Shown piece after piece: positions 1-11,459 of a DNA stretch of 64,000 nucleotides. The stretch is from Macrostomum hystrix (taxonomy: Eukaryota; Platyhelminthes; Macrostomidae), in the NCBI GenBank assembly GCA_950097015.1, contig CATNEN010000038.1, positions 23,015,001-23,079,000 of the forward strand, written 5' to 3'. How positions within the stretch are numbered: position 1 is the stretch's first letter; the number at the start of each line of letters is the position of its first letter. The translations under genes were made by a program, and so were the position numbers. The notes below the pieces were generated by a model, which ran no database searches, had not been told where the DNA came from, and saw only the letters and a list, made by a program, of their open reading frames with translations.

Positions 1-1978
1 TCCCTGCTGCTGGGTAGAGATTGGTTCCCTGCTGCTGGGTAGAGATTGGTTCCCTGCTGCTGGGTAGAGATTGGTTCTCTGCTGCTGGGTAGAGATTGGT
101 TCTCTGCTGCTGGGAGGCCATTGGTTCTCTGCTGCTGGGAGGCCATTGGTTCTCTGCTGCTGGGAGGCCATTGGTTCTCTGCTGCTGGGTAGACATTGGT
201 TCCCTGCTGCTAGGAGGCCATTGGTTCTCTGCTGCTGGGTAGACATTGGTTCCCTGATGCTGGGTAGACATCGGTTCCCTGCTGCTAGGAGGCCATTGGT
301 TCTCTGCTGCTGGGTAGACATCGGTTCCCTGCTGCTAGGAGGCCATTGGTTCTCTGCTGCTGGGTAGACATTGGTTCCCTGATGCTGGGAGGCCATTGGT
401 TCTCTGCTGCTGGGAGGCCATTGGTTCTCTGCTGCTGGGTAGACATTGGTTCCCTGATGCTGGGTAGACATTGGTTCCCTGATGCTGGGTAGACATTGGT
501 TCCCTGCTGCTGGGTAGAGATTGGTTCTCTGCTGCTGGGTAGACATTGGTTCCCTGCTGCTAGGAGGCCATTGGTTCTCTGCTGCTGGGTAGACATTGGT
601 TCTCTGCTGCTGGGTAGACATTGGTTCTCTGCTGCTGGGTAGACATTGGTTCTCTGCTGCTGGGAGGCCATTGGTTCTCTGCTGCTGGGAGGCCATTGGT
701 TCTCTGCTGCTGGGAGGCCATTGGTTCCCTGATGCTGGGTAGACATTGGTTCTCTGCTGCTGGGTAGACATTGGTTCCCTGATGCTGGGTAGACATTGGT
801 TCTCTGCTGCTGGGAGGCCATTGGTTCTCTGCTGCTGGGAGGCCATTGGTTCCCTGATGCTGGGTAGACATTGGTTCCCTGATGCTGGGAGGCCATTGGT
901 TCTCTGCTGCTGGGGGACATTGGTTCTCTACTGCTTGGTAGACATTGGTTCTCTGCTGCTGGGAGGCCATTGGTTCTCTGCTGCTGGGGGACATTGGTTC
1001 TCTGCTGCTGGGAGGCCATTGGTTCTCTGCTGCTGGGAGGCCATTGGTTCTCTGCTGCTGGGAGGCCATTGGTTCTCTGCTGCTGGAAGGCCATTGGTTC
1101 TCTGCTGCTGGGAGGCCATTGGTTCTCTGCTGCTGGGAGGCCATTGGTTCTCTGCTGCTGGGAGGCCATTGGTTCTCTGCTGCTGGGAGGCCATTGGTTC
1201 TCTGCTGCTGGGTAGACATTGGTTCCCTGCTATGCTACTGGGAGGCCATTGGTTCCCTGCTGCTGGGTAGACATTGGTTCCCTGCTGCTGGGAGGCCATT
1301 GGTTCCCTGCTGCTGGGTAGACTTTGGTTCTCTGCTGCTGGGAGGCCATTGGTTCTCTGCTGCTGGGAGGCCATTGGTTCCCTGCTGCTGGGTAGACTTT
1401 GGTTCTCTGCTGCTGGGAGGCCATTGGTTCTCTGCTGCTGGGAGGCCATTGGTTCTCTGCTGCTGGGAGGCCATTGGTTCTCTGCTTCTGGGAGGCCATT
1501 GGTTCCCTGCTGCTGGGTAGAGATTGGTTCCCTGCTGCTGGGTAGAGATTGGTTCCCTGCTGCTGGGTAGAGATTGGTTCCCTGCTGCTGGGTAGAGATT
1601 GGTTCTCTGCTGCTGGGTAGAGATTGGTTCTCTGCTGCTGGGAGGCCATTGGTTCTCTGCTGCTGGGAGGCCATTGGTTCTCTGCTGCTGGGAGGCCATT
1701 GGTTCTCTGCTGCTGGGTAGACATTGGTTCCCTGCTGCTAGGAGGCCATTGGTTCTCTGCTGCTGGGTAGACATTGGTTCCCTGATGCTGGGTAGACATC
1801 GGTTCCCTGCTGCTAGGAGGCCATTGGTTCTCTGCTGCTGGGTAGACATCGGTTCCCTGCTGCTAGGAGGCCATTGGTTCTCTGCTGCTGGGTAGACATT
1901 GGTTCCCTGATGCTGGGAGGCCATTGGTTCTCTGCTGCTGGGAGGCCATTGGTTCTCTGCTGCTGGGAGGCCATTGTT
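1..1978. repeat. 25-bp minisatellite array, about 79 copies
   Basis: A head-to-tail array of a 25-bp unit whose core reads TCTCTGCTGCTGGG, alternating mainly between GGAGGCCATTGG and GGTAGACATTGG endings. It runs off the left edge. Two 24-bp units and one 30-bp unit (near 1231) break the period. Roughly the first 400 bases recur 1528 bases later, so the array grew by block duplication as well as unit duplication. Open frames on both strands only reflect the lack of stops in the unit. I call it non-coding. Confidence 0.95.
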
Positions 1979-2826
1979 CCCTGGAGGTGACGTCCATAAT
2001 AATATTTTTTCTGTCTTCTCTGTATACTCAGTCTGTTAAATTTGTCTGTTTGTTCTTAGTCGATATTTCTTAACAAATTTTCTCAGTTTTCTCCTCTACA
2101 ATAATATTAGTTTTAAAGGAAGACTGGGAAAAACATCTAATTTAGCACCCCTTCCTGGGCATTTCTTGCCAAAAACCTCGATCTAATTAATCCCCTAATT
2201 CATCAAATTACTACCACATTATGCTAGTAATCCTATCAGAAAACTATATTTTAAACGCTTTGAACTAACTTAACCCTCGAGCTACTGGAGCGTGCTGTGG
2301 ACCAGCTTACAATCACGAGGCCTGCGTGCTTGCAATTTACGGACGAGACCTGTATACAACTGGCATTCACAACTTTACTCGCTTGTAAGCGTCATGTAGT
2401 AAATATAATTGGTACAAGATAGAGCAAACCAGCAATTGTTTAATGTTTCAAGTCTTTTTACATCGACAGAAAAAACTGTTCTGCGTCTTCTTCTTAAATT
2501 TTTTTTTCAAACCCCAGCCACAATTAAGATTGCAGGTAGAAAAAAAAAACATTAAAATGTTCATATTTCTACTGAACAGAAAGTACAAGTAGTATAGAAT
2601 CCAACGATTTTGTATCGGTGGATATGAAGGTTGGTAGTTCTCTTCCTCTTCCTAGGCCGGACTCTTCTTTTTATTTTTGACATGGCCATTTTTGGGTCAT
2701 GGCTAAATTGATTCTACTGTTCGTGATTTAGAAAGCTTTAGAACTGTGAATTCTGATTTTGAAGACCATCGAAAAGTTGAAATGCTTGAGAAAGGCCAAT
2801 AAGACTATAATAGACGTAGACAGTCA
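1979..2826. other. AT-rich spacer, no recognised gene
   Basis: No supported gene. A GC-richer patch at about 2275-2400 reads open on the plus strand (LELLERAVDQLTITRPAC...) and could be a gene relic, but I cannot name a family. The rest is low-complexity AT-rich DNA. Confidence 0.5.
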
Positions 2827-2950
2827 TGGCACACCTATTGTCACAGCCAACCCCTATTGTCACAGCCAACCCCTATTGTCACAGCCAACCCCTATTGTCA
2901 CAGCCAACCCCTATTGTCACAGCCAACCCCTATTCTCACAGCCAACCAAT
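2827..2950. repeat. 19-bp satellite, short array 1 (about 6 copies)
   Basis: Six units of the 19-bp repeat CACAGCCAACCCCTATTGT. This is the same family as the large array at 5497-9050 and the one at 10437-10815, here with CCCCTATT in place of CCCATATT. It is followed by the same downstream flank as the other two arrays, so it belongs to the same duplicated block. Confidence 0.93.
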
Positions 2951-3185
2951 TCACAATTCTCGCAGTCACAGAAAAAATTCCCAAACGGAAGACATTAAAA
3001 GTAATAAAATATTACAATATTTCATCACTTTACAATAAGTTAATTGAAATTACATATAAAATTATGATTGCATGAAAAGTTTAAAGATTCTTGTCAGGTC
3101 AAAAGTAAAGTTTGAAAAATGTTAAAATGACGGCCTCCTTTGAATAGCAATCTGTAGAGGTTTGCAAAGTGGGTGAGGTGTCAGG

Positions 3186-3414
3186 TTAATCCCCGTCCTG
3201 CTCAATGATGATGCCTGAAGCGTCCACAGGTTGTGTGACGATCTGGACTGGGTCCGCCTGCAACGGTGACTGCTCCAGGAGCTGGCGAAGTCTCAGCAGA
3301 GGGTCGTCGGCGTCTGCGTCGTTGTCGGCATGTCGCCTAGGCTCAATGCGAAGCAGGAACTCCATATCCGAAGCCCGAAATGATTGCAGAAGATTTTTAA
3401 GAGAATTCGTATAT
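3186..3414 (-). pseudogene. repeated coding-like terminal segment, copy 1 of 4
   Basis: Minus-strand open segment ending in TAA at 3186-3188. Key parts of the product are MEFLLRIEPRRHADND, an acidic DADADD stretch, LLRLRQLLEQSP and a C-terminus near IIIEQDGD. The same segment occurs at 9453, 11223 and 15626. Protein sequence is well kept between copies, which suggests a duplicated last exon of a real gene whose body is not in this window. I do not recognise the family. The true 5' border is unclear: an AG lies just before TTCCTG, but copies 1 and 3 stay similar further upstream. Confidence 0.5.
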
Positions 3415-3431
3415 ATAGTATAGGGCTATAT

Positions 3432-3576
3432 AGAATGTACACTTGTCCGAGCGCCCCAGCAAGTGTACATTCTTTACGCTTTTCTATAATTTTTTACATA
3501 TTTTTACATATGTACATTTTTTGTTGCGTACACTTGCTACGGCGCTCGGACTAGTGTACGCAACAAAAAATGTACA
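3432..3576. repeat. two adjacent palindromes with mutually complementary loops
   Basis: Hairpin 1 pairs 3433-3444 with 3461-3472 (12 bp). Hairpin 2 pairs 3511-3534 with 3553-3576, a perfect 24-bp stem. The loop of hairpin 1 contains GTCCGAGCGCC (3445-3455) and that of hairpin 2 contains GGCGCTCGGAC (3541-3551), its exact reverse complement. The sequence starts where copy 1 of the duplicated block diverges from copy 3 (11460), so it may be a small inserted fold-back element. Confidence 0.75.
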
Positions 3577-4220
3577 GAAAATGTACAAAATTAGAATTAG
3601 AAAAGAATTATTCTTTTCATAAAATGGTCATATGTACATTCTACTTTTGTAGAAGTGTGTGTAGTGTGGGCGGGTGTACACCGCCGCGCGCTCTCTGGAT
3701 TTCCGTCTGTCTTCTGTATCTGCGCGATTGACGGAATGCCAGGCCAGCCAGCCAGGCCAGCTAATGATACTAGCTTTTTTTGCCCGTTGTTTTTGGGGCA
3801 GAAATTTAAAGCAAAGCAGTATAAGCAATTCACGTCTCTGTATTAACTTCGTGTAAGTCCGTGTAGATTGTTGAGTAGCGCTGAATCCTCGCATGCGGAA
3901 GGTCCCTAGCTCGATTACCAACCACAACTGATTTTTGTAATCGACGAAATAAAACTTTTTCACTTTTTGTCATTTTTCTTTTCATTCCTCCTTTCTATTG
4001 ATCTGTCATCTATTTCATTTCTAAAATGCATATAATATGCCTGTGTTGTATACAGTTCTTGCCGTTCTAGCCAAAAAGCTATAATTCATTATGCAAGAGT
4101 TTTCCATATCGAGTTCTTTGAGTTCTAGGGACAAGGATTCTAGTTTGGTTTCTTTTGAAAAATGGCTTTGTCATGTATGTATCTCATGTATCTCATTGAG
4201 CTACTTAGTCGAAGTTATTC
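3577..4220. other. AT-rich spacer
   Basis: No gene found. A tRNA-like B-box fragment near 3885-3915 (AAGGTCCCTAGCTCGATTACC) resembles the head of the SINE family seen at 29.3, 31.6 and 35.2 kb, but without a body. Confidence 0.4.
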
Positions 4221-4229
4221 TACACTACG

Positions 4230-5035
4230 CCGTAAAAATGGCTTCCCTATATGTTTGGAAATAAGTTATTTATATAGTTTTCTTACTACATGCACGTGGG
4301 TTAGGAATGCAATTCCCCCAAGTCCACCGCCAGTAAGGCTAGCCCCCCGTGGGTCCACGTGGGTTCACCCGGCTAGCCGAGTATTTTTTGACTAGTGGAA
4401 GTGTCGGCTAGCCGGCGGCCGTTAGATGAATAGCTCAAAAGAGAATATCATATACACTTCAAGCGCAGAGTGCTGGCAACCAGTCGATTTTCAGCAGTTG
4501 CAACCAGAAAAAAATTAGATGTGTTGCAATTGTAGTTCTGGCTTCCGACAAGCCATTAAGCCCTCACTGTTAAGGTGGAAATATCATTTGTTATAGACGG
4601 GGTGATCACTTGGTTCTTTCTTAGCACGATAGAAAAAGCGTCATATTATCTATTTACATGTAAAATGCACTTAATCAGTAAGTCCCATCTGAACTAATTC
4701 AGCTTAAGTTGTATTGTATTACAGTATTAATTAGTATGAACTGTGGTTTGCTTATATGTTTGGAAATAAATTATTTATATAGTTATCTTACTACATGCAC
4801 GTGGGTTACATACTTCATATTTTATACTTTCTACTTGCAGTAGACGAGTAGCATGATCCATGCAACATTTATCGTAATTCCCCCAAGTCCACCGCCAGTA
4901 AGGTTAGCCGCCCGTAGCCGAGTATGCAGACCCAAATAGCTCCACGAGTGCAGAATCTAAAAATAGCTCATCGAGAATCTCATACACTTCAAGCGCAGAG
5001 TGCTGGCAACCAGTCGATTCGTTCCAGAAAAAAAA
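4230..5035. repeat. direct duplication of about 0.5 kb
   Basis: Two diverged direct copies lie about 510-530 bases apart. Shared blocks include ATATGTTTGGAAATAA (4249 and 4756), the ACATGCACGTGGGTTA motif, AATTCCCCCAAGTCCACC (about 4311 and 4875) and CACTTCAAGCGCAGAGTG (about 4456 and 4986). The last block also touches the unit-2 junction near 9930. No coding capacity is recognised. Confidence 0.75.
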
Positions 5036-5039
5036 ACTC

Positions 5040-5496
5040 ATCGAAGTGAAGAACAGTTTCATCTGGAGCACTGCTCAACAAAACTAAATGTCAATCATGT
5101 GTTCCAACACAGAAAACTGCAGCAGCCGACACAATTCAAAGTCTCCGAGATCAGTAAGAAGGTCCAGACTGCATGCGATCAACTTATTCTGTGCATTAAT
5201 TTCTGTTGCGTCACTGATTCTCTCAAACCTAGTGTTAATCATAAGCTGTGCTCAAATTGAATTGTTCTCGGAATAATCTCATCTCATCACATCTCAACAT
5301 CTTAACTTATCTCATCAATTCCATCAAAATCTAATCTCATCCTGCTACTGTTTGTAACATTACATGCTTATTTTATGTTAAAAAATAGATTGATAGTGAC
5401 TCCTTGATGCTTAAGTGATGTGTCTGACTTGCAGCTTGTAAGCCAGCTCACTCTTCTAAATATCTGAATCGGTACATCGGTGAATCGGTAACTGTA
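5040..5496. repeat. upstream flank of 19-bp satellite, duplicated at 9991-10436
   Basis: Unique-looking sequence leading into the big 19-bp array. It recurs almost unchanged at 9991-10436 before the third array, with an offset of about 4937. It shows that array plus flanks were duplicated together as a block of about 5 kb. Short open frames here are poorly supported. Confidence 0.85.
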
Positions 5497-8400
5497 TCAC
5501 AGCCAACCCATATTCTCACAGCCAACCCACATTGTCACAGCCAACCCATATTCTCACAGCCAACCCATATTCTCACAGCCAACCCATATTCTCACAGCCA
5601 ACCCATATTCTCACAGCCAACCCATATTCTCACAGCCAACCCATATTCTCACAGCCAACCCATATTCTCACAGCCAACCCATATTCTCACAGCCAACCCA
5701 TATTGTCACAGCCAACCCATATTGTCACAGCTAACCCATATTCTCACAGCCAACCCATATTCTCACAGCCAACCCATATTGTCACAGCCAACCCATATTG
5801 TCACAGCTAACCCATATTGTCACAGCCAACCCATATTGTCACAGGTAACCCATATTCTCACAGCCAATCCATATTCTCACAGCCAACCCATATTGTCACA
5901 GCCAACCCATATTCTCACAGCCAACCCATATTCTCACAGCCAACCCATATTCTCACAGCCAACCCATATTGTCACAGCCAACCCATATTGTCACAGCCAA
6001 CCCATATTCTCACAGCCAACCTATATTGTCACAGCCAACCCATATTCTCACAGCCAACCCATATTGTCACAGCCAACCCATATTCTCACAGCCAACCTAT
6101 ATTGTCACAGCCAACCCATATTGTCACAGCCAACCCATATTCTCACAGCCAACCCATATTGTCACAGCCAACCCATATTGTCACAGCCAACCCATATTCT
6201 CACAGCCAACCTATATTGTCACAGCCAACCCATATTCTCACAGCCAACCCATATTGTCACAGCCAACCCATATTGTCACAGCCAACCCATATTGTCACAG
6301 CCAACCCATATTCTCACAGCCAACCCATATTCTCACAGCCAACCCATATTCTCACAGCCAACCCATATTCTCACAGCCAACCCATATTCTCACAGCCAAT
6401 CCAAATTCTCACAGCCAATCCATATTCTCACAGCCAACCCATATTCTCACAGCCAACCCATATTGTCACAGCCAACCCATATTCTCACAGCCAACCCATA
6501 TTCTCACAGCCAACCCATATTCTCACAGCCAACCCATATTGTCACAGCCAACCCATATTGTCACAGCCAACCCATATTCTCACAGCCAACCTATATTGTC
6601 ACAGCCAACCCATATTCTCACAGCCAACCCATATTGTCACAGCCAACCTATATTGTCACAGCCAACCTATATTGTCACAGCCAACCCATATTGTCACAGC
6701 CAACCCATATTGTCACAGCCAACCCATATTGTCACAGCCAACCCATATTCTCACAGCCAACCTATATTGTCACAGCCAACCCATATTCTCACAGCCAACC
6801 CATATTGTCACAGCCAACCCATATTGTCACAGCCAACCCATATTGTCACAGCCAACCCATATTCTCACAGCCAACCCATATTCTCACAGCCAACCCATAT
6901 TCTCACAGCCAACCCATATTCTCACAGCCAACCCATATTCTCACAGCCAATCCAAATTCTCACAGCCAATCCATATTCTCACAGCCAACCCATATTCTCA
7001 CAGCCAACCCATATTCTCACAGCCAACCCATATTCTCACAGCCAACCCATATTCTCACAGCCAACCCATATTGTCACAGCCAACCCATATTGTCACAGCT
7101 AACCCATATTCTCACAGCCAACCCATATTGTCACAGCTAACCCATATTGTCACAGCCAACCCATATTGTCACAGGTAACCCATATTCTCACAGCCAATCC
7201 ATATTCTCACAGCCAACCCATATTGTCACAGCCAACCCATATTCTCACAGCCAACCCATATTCTCACAGCCAACCCATATTCCCACAGCCAACCCATATT
7301 GTCACAGCCAACCCATATTGTCACAGCCAACCCATATTCTCACAGCCAACCTATATTGTCACAGCCAACCCATATTCTCACAGCCAACCCATATTGTCAC
7401 AGCCAACCCATATTCTCACAGCCAACCTATATTGTCACAGCCAACCCATATTGTCACAGCCAACCCATATTCTCACAGCCAACCCATATTGTCACAGCCA
7501 ACCCATATTGTCACAGCCAACCCATATTCTCACAGCCAACCTATATTGTCACAGCCAACCCATATTCTCACAGCCAACCCATATTGTCACAGCCAACCCA
7601 TATTGTCACAGCCAACCCATATTGTCACAGCCAACCCATATTCTCACAGCCAACCCATATTCTCACAGCCAACCCATATTCTCACAGCCAACCCATATTC
7701 TCACAGCCAACCCATATTCTCACAGCCAACCCATATTCTCACAGCCAATCCAAATTCTCACAGCCAATCCATATTCTCACAGCCAACCCATATTCTCACA
7801 GCCAACCCATATTCTCACAGCCAACCCATATTCTCACAGCCAACCCATATTGTCACAGACAAATAATATTGTCACAGACAAATAATATTGTCACAGCCAA
7901 CCCATATTGTCACAGCGAACCCATATTCTCACAGCCAACCCACATTGTCACAGCCAACCCATATTCTCACAGCCAACCCATATTCTCACAGCCAACCCAT
8001 ATTCTCACAGCCAACCCATATTCTCACAGCCAACCCATATTCTCACAGCCAACCCATATTCTCACAGCCAACCCATATTCTCACAGCCAACCCACATTGT
8101 CACAGCCAACCCATATTCTCACAGCCAACCCATATTCTCACAGCCAACCCATATTCTCACAGCCAACCCATATTCTCACAGCCAACCCATATTCTCACAG
8201 CCAACCCATATTCTCACAGCCAACCCATATTCTCACAGCCAACCCATATTCTCACAGCCAACCCATATTCTCACAGCCAACCCATATTCTCACAGCCAAC
8301 CCATATTCTCACAGCCAATCCAAATTCTCACAGCCAATCCAAATTCTCACAGCTAACCCATATTCTCACAGCCAACCCATATTCTCACAGCCAACCCACA

Positions 8401-9050
8401 TTGTCACAACCAACCTATATTGTCACAGCTAACCCATATTCTCACAGCCAACCCATATTCTCACAGCCAACCCATATTCTCACAGCCAACCCATATTCTC
8501 ACAGCCAACCCACATTCTCACAGCCAACCCATATTCTCACAGCCAACCCATATTCTCACAGCCAACCCACATTCTCACAGCCAACCCATATTGTCACAGC
8601 TAACCCATATTCTCACAGCCAATCCAAATTCTCACAGCCAATCCAAATTCTCACAGCTAACCCATATTCTCACAGCGAACCCATATTCTCACAGCCAACC
8701 CATATTCTCACAGCCAACCCATATTCTCACAGCCAACCCATATTCTCACAGCCAACCCACATTCTCACAGCCAACCCATATTGTCACAGCTAACCCATAT
8801 TCTCACAGCCAATCCAAATTCTCACAGCCAATCCAAATTCTCACAGCTAACCCATATTCTCACAGCGAACCCATATTCTCACAGCCAACCCACATTGTCA
8901 CAACCAACCTATATTGTCACAGCTAACCCATATTCTCACAGCCAACCCATATTCTCACAGCCAACCCATATTGTCACAGCCAACCCATATTCTCACAGCC
9001 AACCCACATTGTCACTGCCAACCCATATTTCCACAGCCTACACACAGTTT
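5497..9050. repeat. 19-bp satellite, main array, about 187 copies
   Basis: Array of the 19-bp unit CACAGCCAACCCATATTCT with variants (ATTGT, CCACATT, CCAAATT, AGGTAACC). Rare variants reveal a higher-order duplication: the AGGTAACC unit at 5840 recurs at 7170, exactly 1330 bases (70 units) later, with the same neighbours. Because 19 is not a multiple of 3 and the unit has no stops, all three plus frames stay open (up to 472 codons) and repeat the same 19-residue peptide. This is a mechanical effect and not evidence of a gene. Confidence 0.95.
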
Positions 9051-9452
9051 CACAGCTGAAACAACGAAAGATGTACTGATGTCTAAGTAATTAGAAGGCA
9101 TGAAATTCGTACATTAAAATGTGTGAAGGAATCGGAATGTTCATGCTATGATGCCGAAAAAACAAAATTTGAAATTGTAGTTTTACTTGAAAAAGTTGCA
9201 TTGGCGAGAACTACAACACGAACCACAGTCACTTTAGTAAAACAATTCCCAAACGGAAGACTTAAAATGGATAAAATATTACAATATTTCATCACTTTAC
9301 AATATGTTAATTGAAATTACATATAAAATTATGATTGCATGAAAAGTTTAAAGATTTTTGTCAGGTCAAAAGTAAAGTTTGAAAAATGTTAAAATGACGG
9401 CTTCCTTTGAATAGCAATCTGTAGAGGTTTGCAAAGTGGGTGAGGTGTCAGG
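9051..9452. repeat. downstream flank of satellite (block copy 2)
   Basis: Sequence between the array and the terminal-segment copy. It recurs at 10816-11222, and its right half (from about 9250) also at 2970-3185. No independent gene is seen; it may be 3' flank or 3' UTR of the repeated terminal segment that follows on the minus strand. Confidence 0.75.
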
Positions 9453-9690
9453 TTAATCCCCGTCCTGCTCAATGATGATGCCTGAAGCGTCCACAGGTTG
9501 TGTGACGATCTGGACTGGGTCCGCCTGCAACGGTGACTGCTCCAGGAGCTGGCGAAGTCTCAGCAGAGGGTCGTCGGCGTCTGCGTCGTTGTCGGCATGT
9601 CGCCTAGGCTCAATGCGAGGCAGGAACTCCATGATAGCCGAAAGCCCGAAATGATTGCAGAAGATTTTTAAGAGCATTCGTATATATAGT
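9453..9690 (-). pseudogene. repeated coding-like terminal segment, copy 2 of 4
   Basis: Same C-terminal segment as at 3186 (MEFLPRIEPRRHADND through IIIEQDGD, stop TAA at 9453-9455). Relative to copies 1 and 3 it has extra bases just before the GAG-TTC junction, which shift the frame of the upstream part. The IEPRRH-to-end region is intact. Family not recognised. Confidence 0.5.
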
Positions 9691-9990
9691 CTCTGGGCCG
9701 GTAAGCACCAAACCAAGGAAGGTCCATAATTCTGTTGTTGGGCAGGAGCAGGAGTGTACACTCCAATAGCAGGAGTGCACATTCTGAGTGTACATTCCAA
9801 CGCCAACGGAGTTGGCGTTGAGGTTGCTCAGTTGGCAATAATAGCTAGAATAATAGAATGTAATAGCTAAAATAGCTAAAGATTCTAGCAAGATTCTAGC
9901 TTGCTAGGGATTCTCAGCAAGCTATTACAGAGTGCTGGCAACCAGTACATTCACAGTCCTCTCACAGTCACAATTGTGTTTTCACATTCA
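9691..9990. other. junction between duplicated blocks, rich in hairpins
   Basis: Connects block copy 2 to block copy 3. It contains a perfect 10-bp hairpin CAACGCCAAC / GTTGGCGTTG with a 3-nt loop near 9798-9820 and several TAGCTA / GATTCTAGC inverted motifs (9837-9927). It ends in the GAGTGCTGGCAACCAGT motif also seen at 4470 and 5000. No gene is seen. Confidence 0.5.
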
Positions 9991-10436
9991 CAGTTTCATC
10001 TGGAGCACTGCGCAACAAAACTAAATGTCAATCATGTGTTCCAACACAGAAAACTGCTGCAGCCGACACAATTCAAAGTCTCCGAGATCAGTAAGGTCCA
10101 AGGTCCAGACTGCATGCGATCAACTTATTCTGTGCATTAATTTCTGTTGCGTCACTGATTCTCACAAACCTATAATGAGAAACCTTAGCTGCGCTCGAAC
10201 TGAATTGTTCTCGGAAGAATCTCATCTCATCACATCTCAACATCTTAACTTATCTCATCAATTCCATCAAAATCTAATCTCATCCTGCTACTGTTTCTAA
10301 CATTACATGCTTATTTTATGTTAAAAAATAGATTGATAGTGACTCCTTGATGCTTAAGTGATGTGTCTGACTTGCAGCTTGTAAGCCAGCTCACTCTTCT
10401 TAATATCTGAATCGGTACATCGGTGAATCGGTAACT

Positions 10437-10815
10437 GTATCACAGCCAACCCATATTCTCACAGCCAACCCATATTCTCACAGCCAACCCACATTGTCAC
10501 AACCAACCTATATTGTCACAGCCAACCCATATTCTCACAGCCAACCCATATTCTCACAGCCAACCCACATTGTCACAACCAACCTATATTGTCACAGCCA
10601 ACCCATATTCTCACAGCCAACCCATATTCTCACAGCCAACCCATATTCTCACAGCCAACCCATATTCTCACAGCCAACCCATATTCTCACAGCCAACCCA
10701 TATTCTCACAGCCAACCCATATTCTCACAGCCAACCCACATTGTCACTGCCAACCCATATTGTCACAGCCAACCCACATTGTCACTGCCAACCCATATTT
10801 CCACAGCCTACACAC
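10437..10815. repeat. 19-bp satellite, array 3, about 20 copies
   Basis: Shorter array of the same 19-bp unit, embedded in the same left and right flanks as the main array. The block is therefore identical in architecture but differs about nine-fold in array length. Confidence 0.94.
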
Positions 10816-11222
10816 AGTTTCACAGCTGAAACAACGAAAGATGTACTGATGTCTAAGTAATTAGAAGGCATGAAATTCTTACATTAAAATGTGTGAAGGA
10901 ATCGGAATGTTCATGCTATGATGCCGAAAAAACAAAATTTGAAATTGTAGTTTTACTTGAAAAAGTTGCATTGGCGAGAACTACAACACGAACCACAGTC
11001 ACTTTAGTAAAACAATTCCCAAACGGAAGACTTAAAATGGATAAAATATTACAATATTTCATCACTTTACAATAAGTTAATTGAAATTACATATAAAATT
11101 ATGATTGCATGAAAAGTTTAAAGATTTTGGTCAGGTCAAAAGTAAAGTTTGAAAAATTTTAAAATGACGGCTTCCTTTGAATAGCAATCTGTAGAGGTTT
11201 GCAAAGTGGGTGAGGTGTCAGG

Positions 11223-11450
11223 TTAATCCCCGTCCTGCTCAATGATGATACCTGAAGCGTCCACAGGTTGTGTGACGATCTGGACTGGGTCCGCCTGCCA
11301 CGGTGACTGCTCCAGGAGCTGGCGAAGTCTCAGCAGAGGGTCGTCGGCGTCTGCGTCGTTGTCGGCATGTCGCCTAGGCTCAATGCGAAGCAGGAACTCC
11401 ATATCCGAAGCCCGAAATGATTGCAGAAGATTTTTAAGAGCATTCGTATA
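11223..11450 (-). pseudogene. repeated coding-like terminal segment, copy 3 of 4
   Basis: Third copy, stop TAA at 11223-11225. It differs from copy 1 by a few substitutions, one of which replaces Leu by Trp after EQSP. The frame stays open upstream through LKNLLQSFRASDMEF, as in copy 1. Confidence 0.5.
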
Positions 11451-11459
11451 TATAGTATA

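Noticed and set aside
285-1924. Gln/Pro-rich open frames in the 25-bp array
   Set aside because: Both strands are open and in competing frames. They follow from the repeat unit and show no independent start or domain.
3597-3963. 111-codon minus-strand frame
   Set aside because: Compositionally like the AT-rich surroundings, no recognisable domain, and no splice context.
5722-8793. Long open frames (up to 472 codons) in the 19-bp array
   Set aside because: The 19-bp unit has no stop in any frame, so three frames stay open automatically. There is no flanking protein sequence or splice logic.
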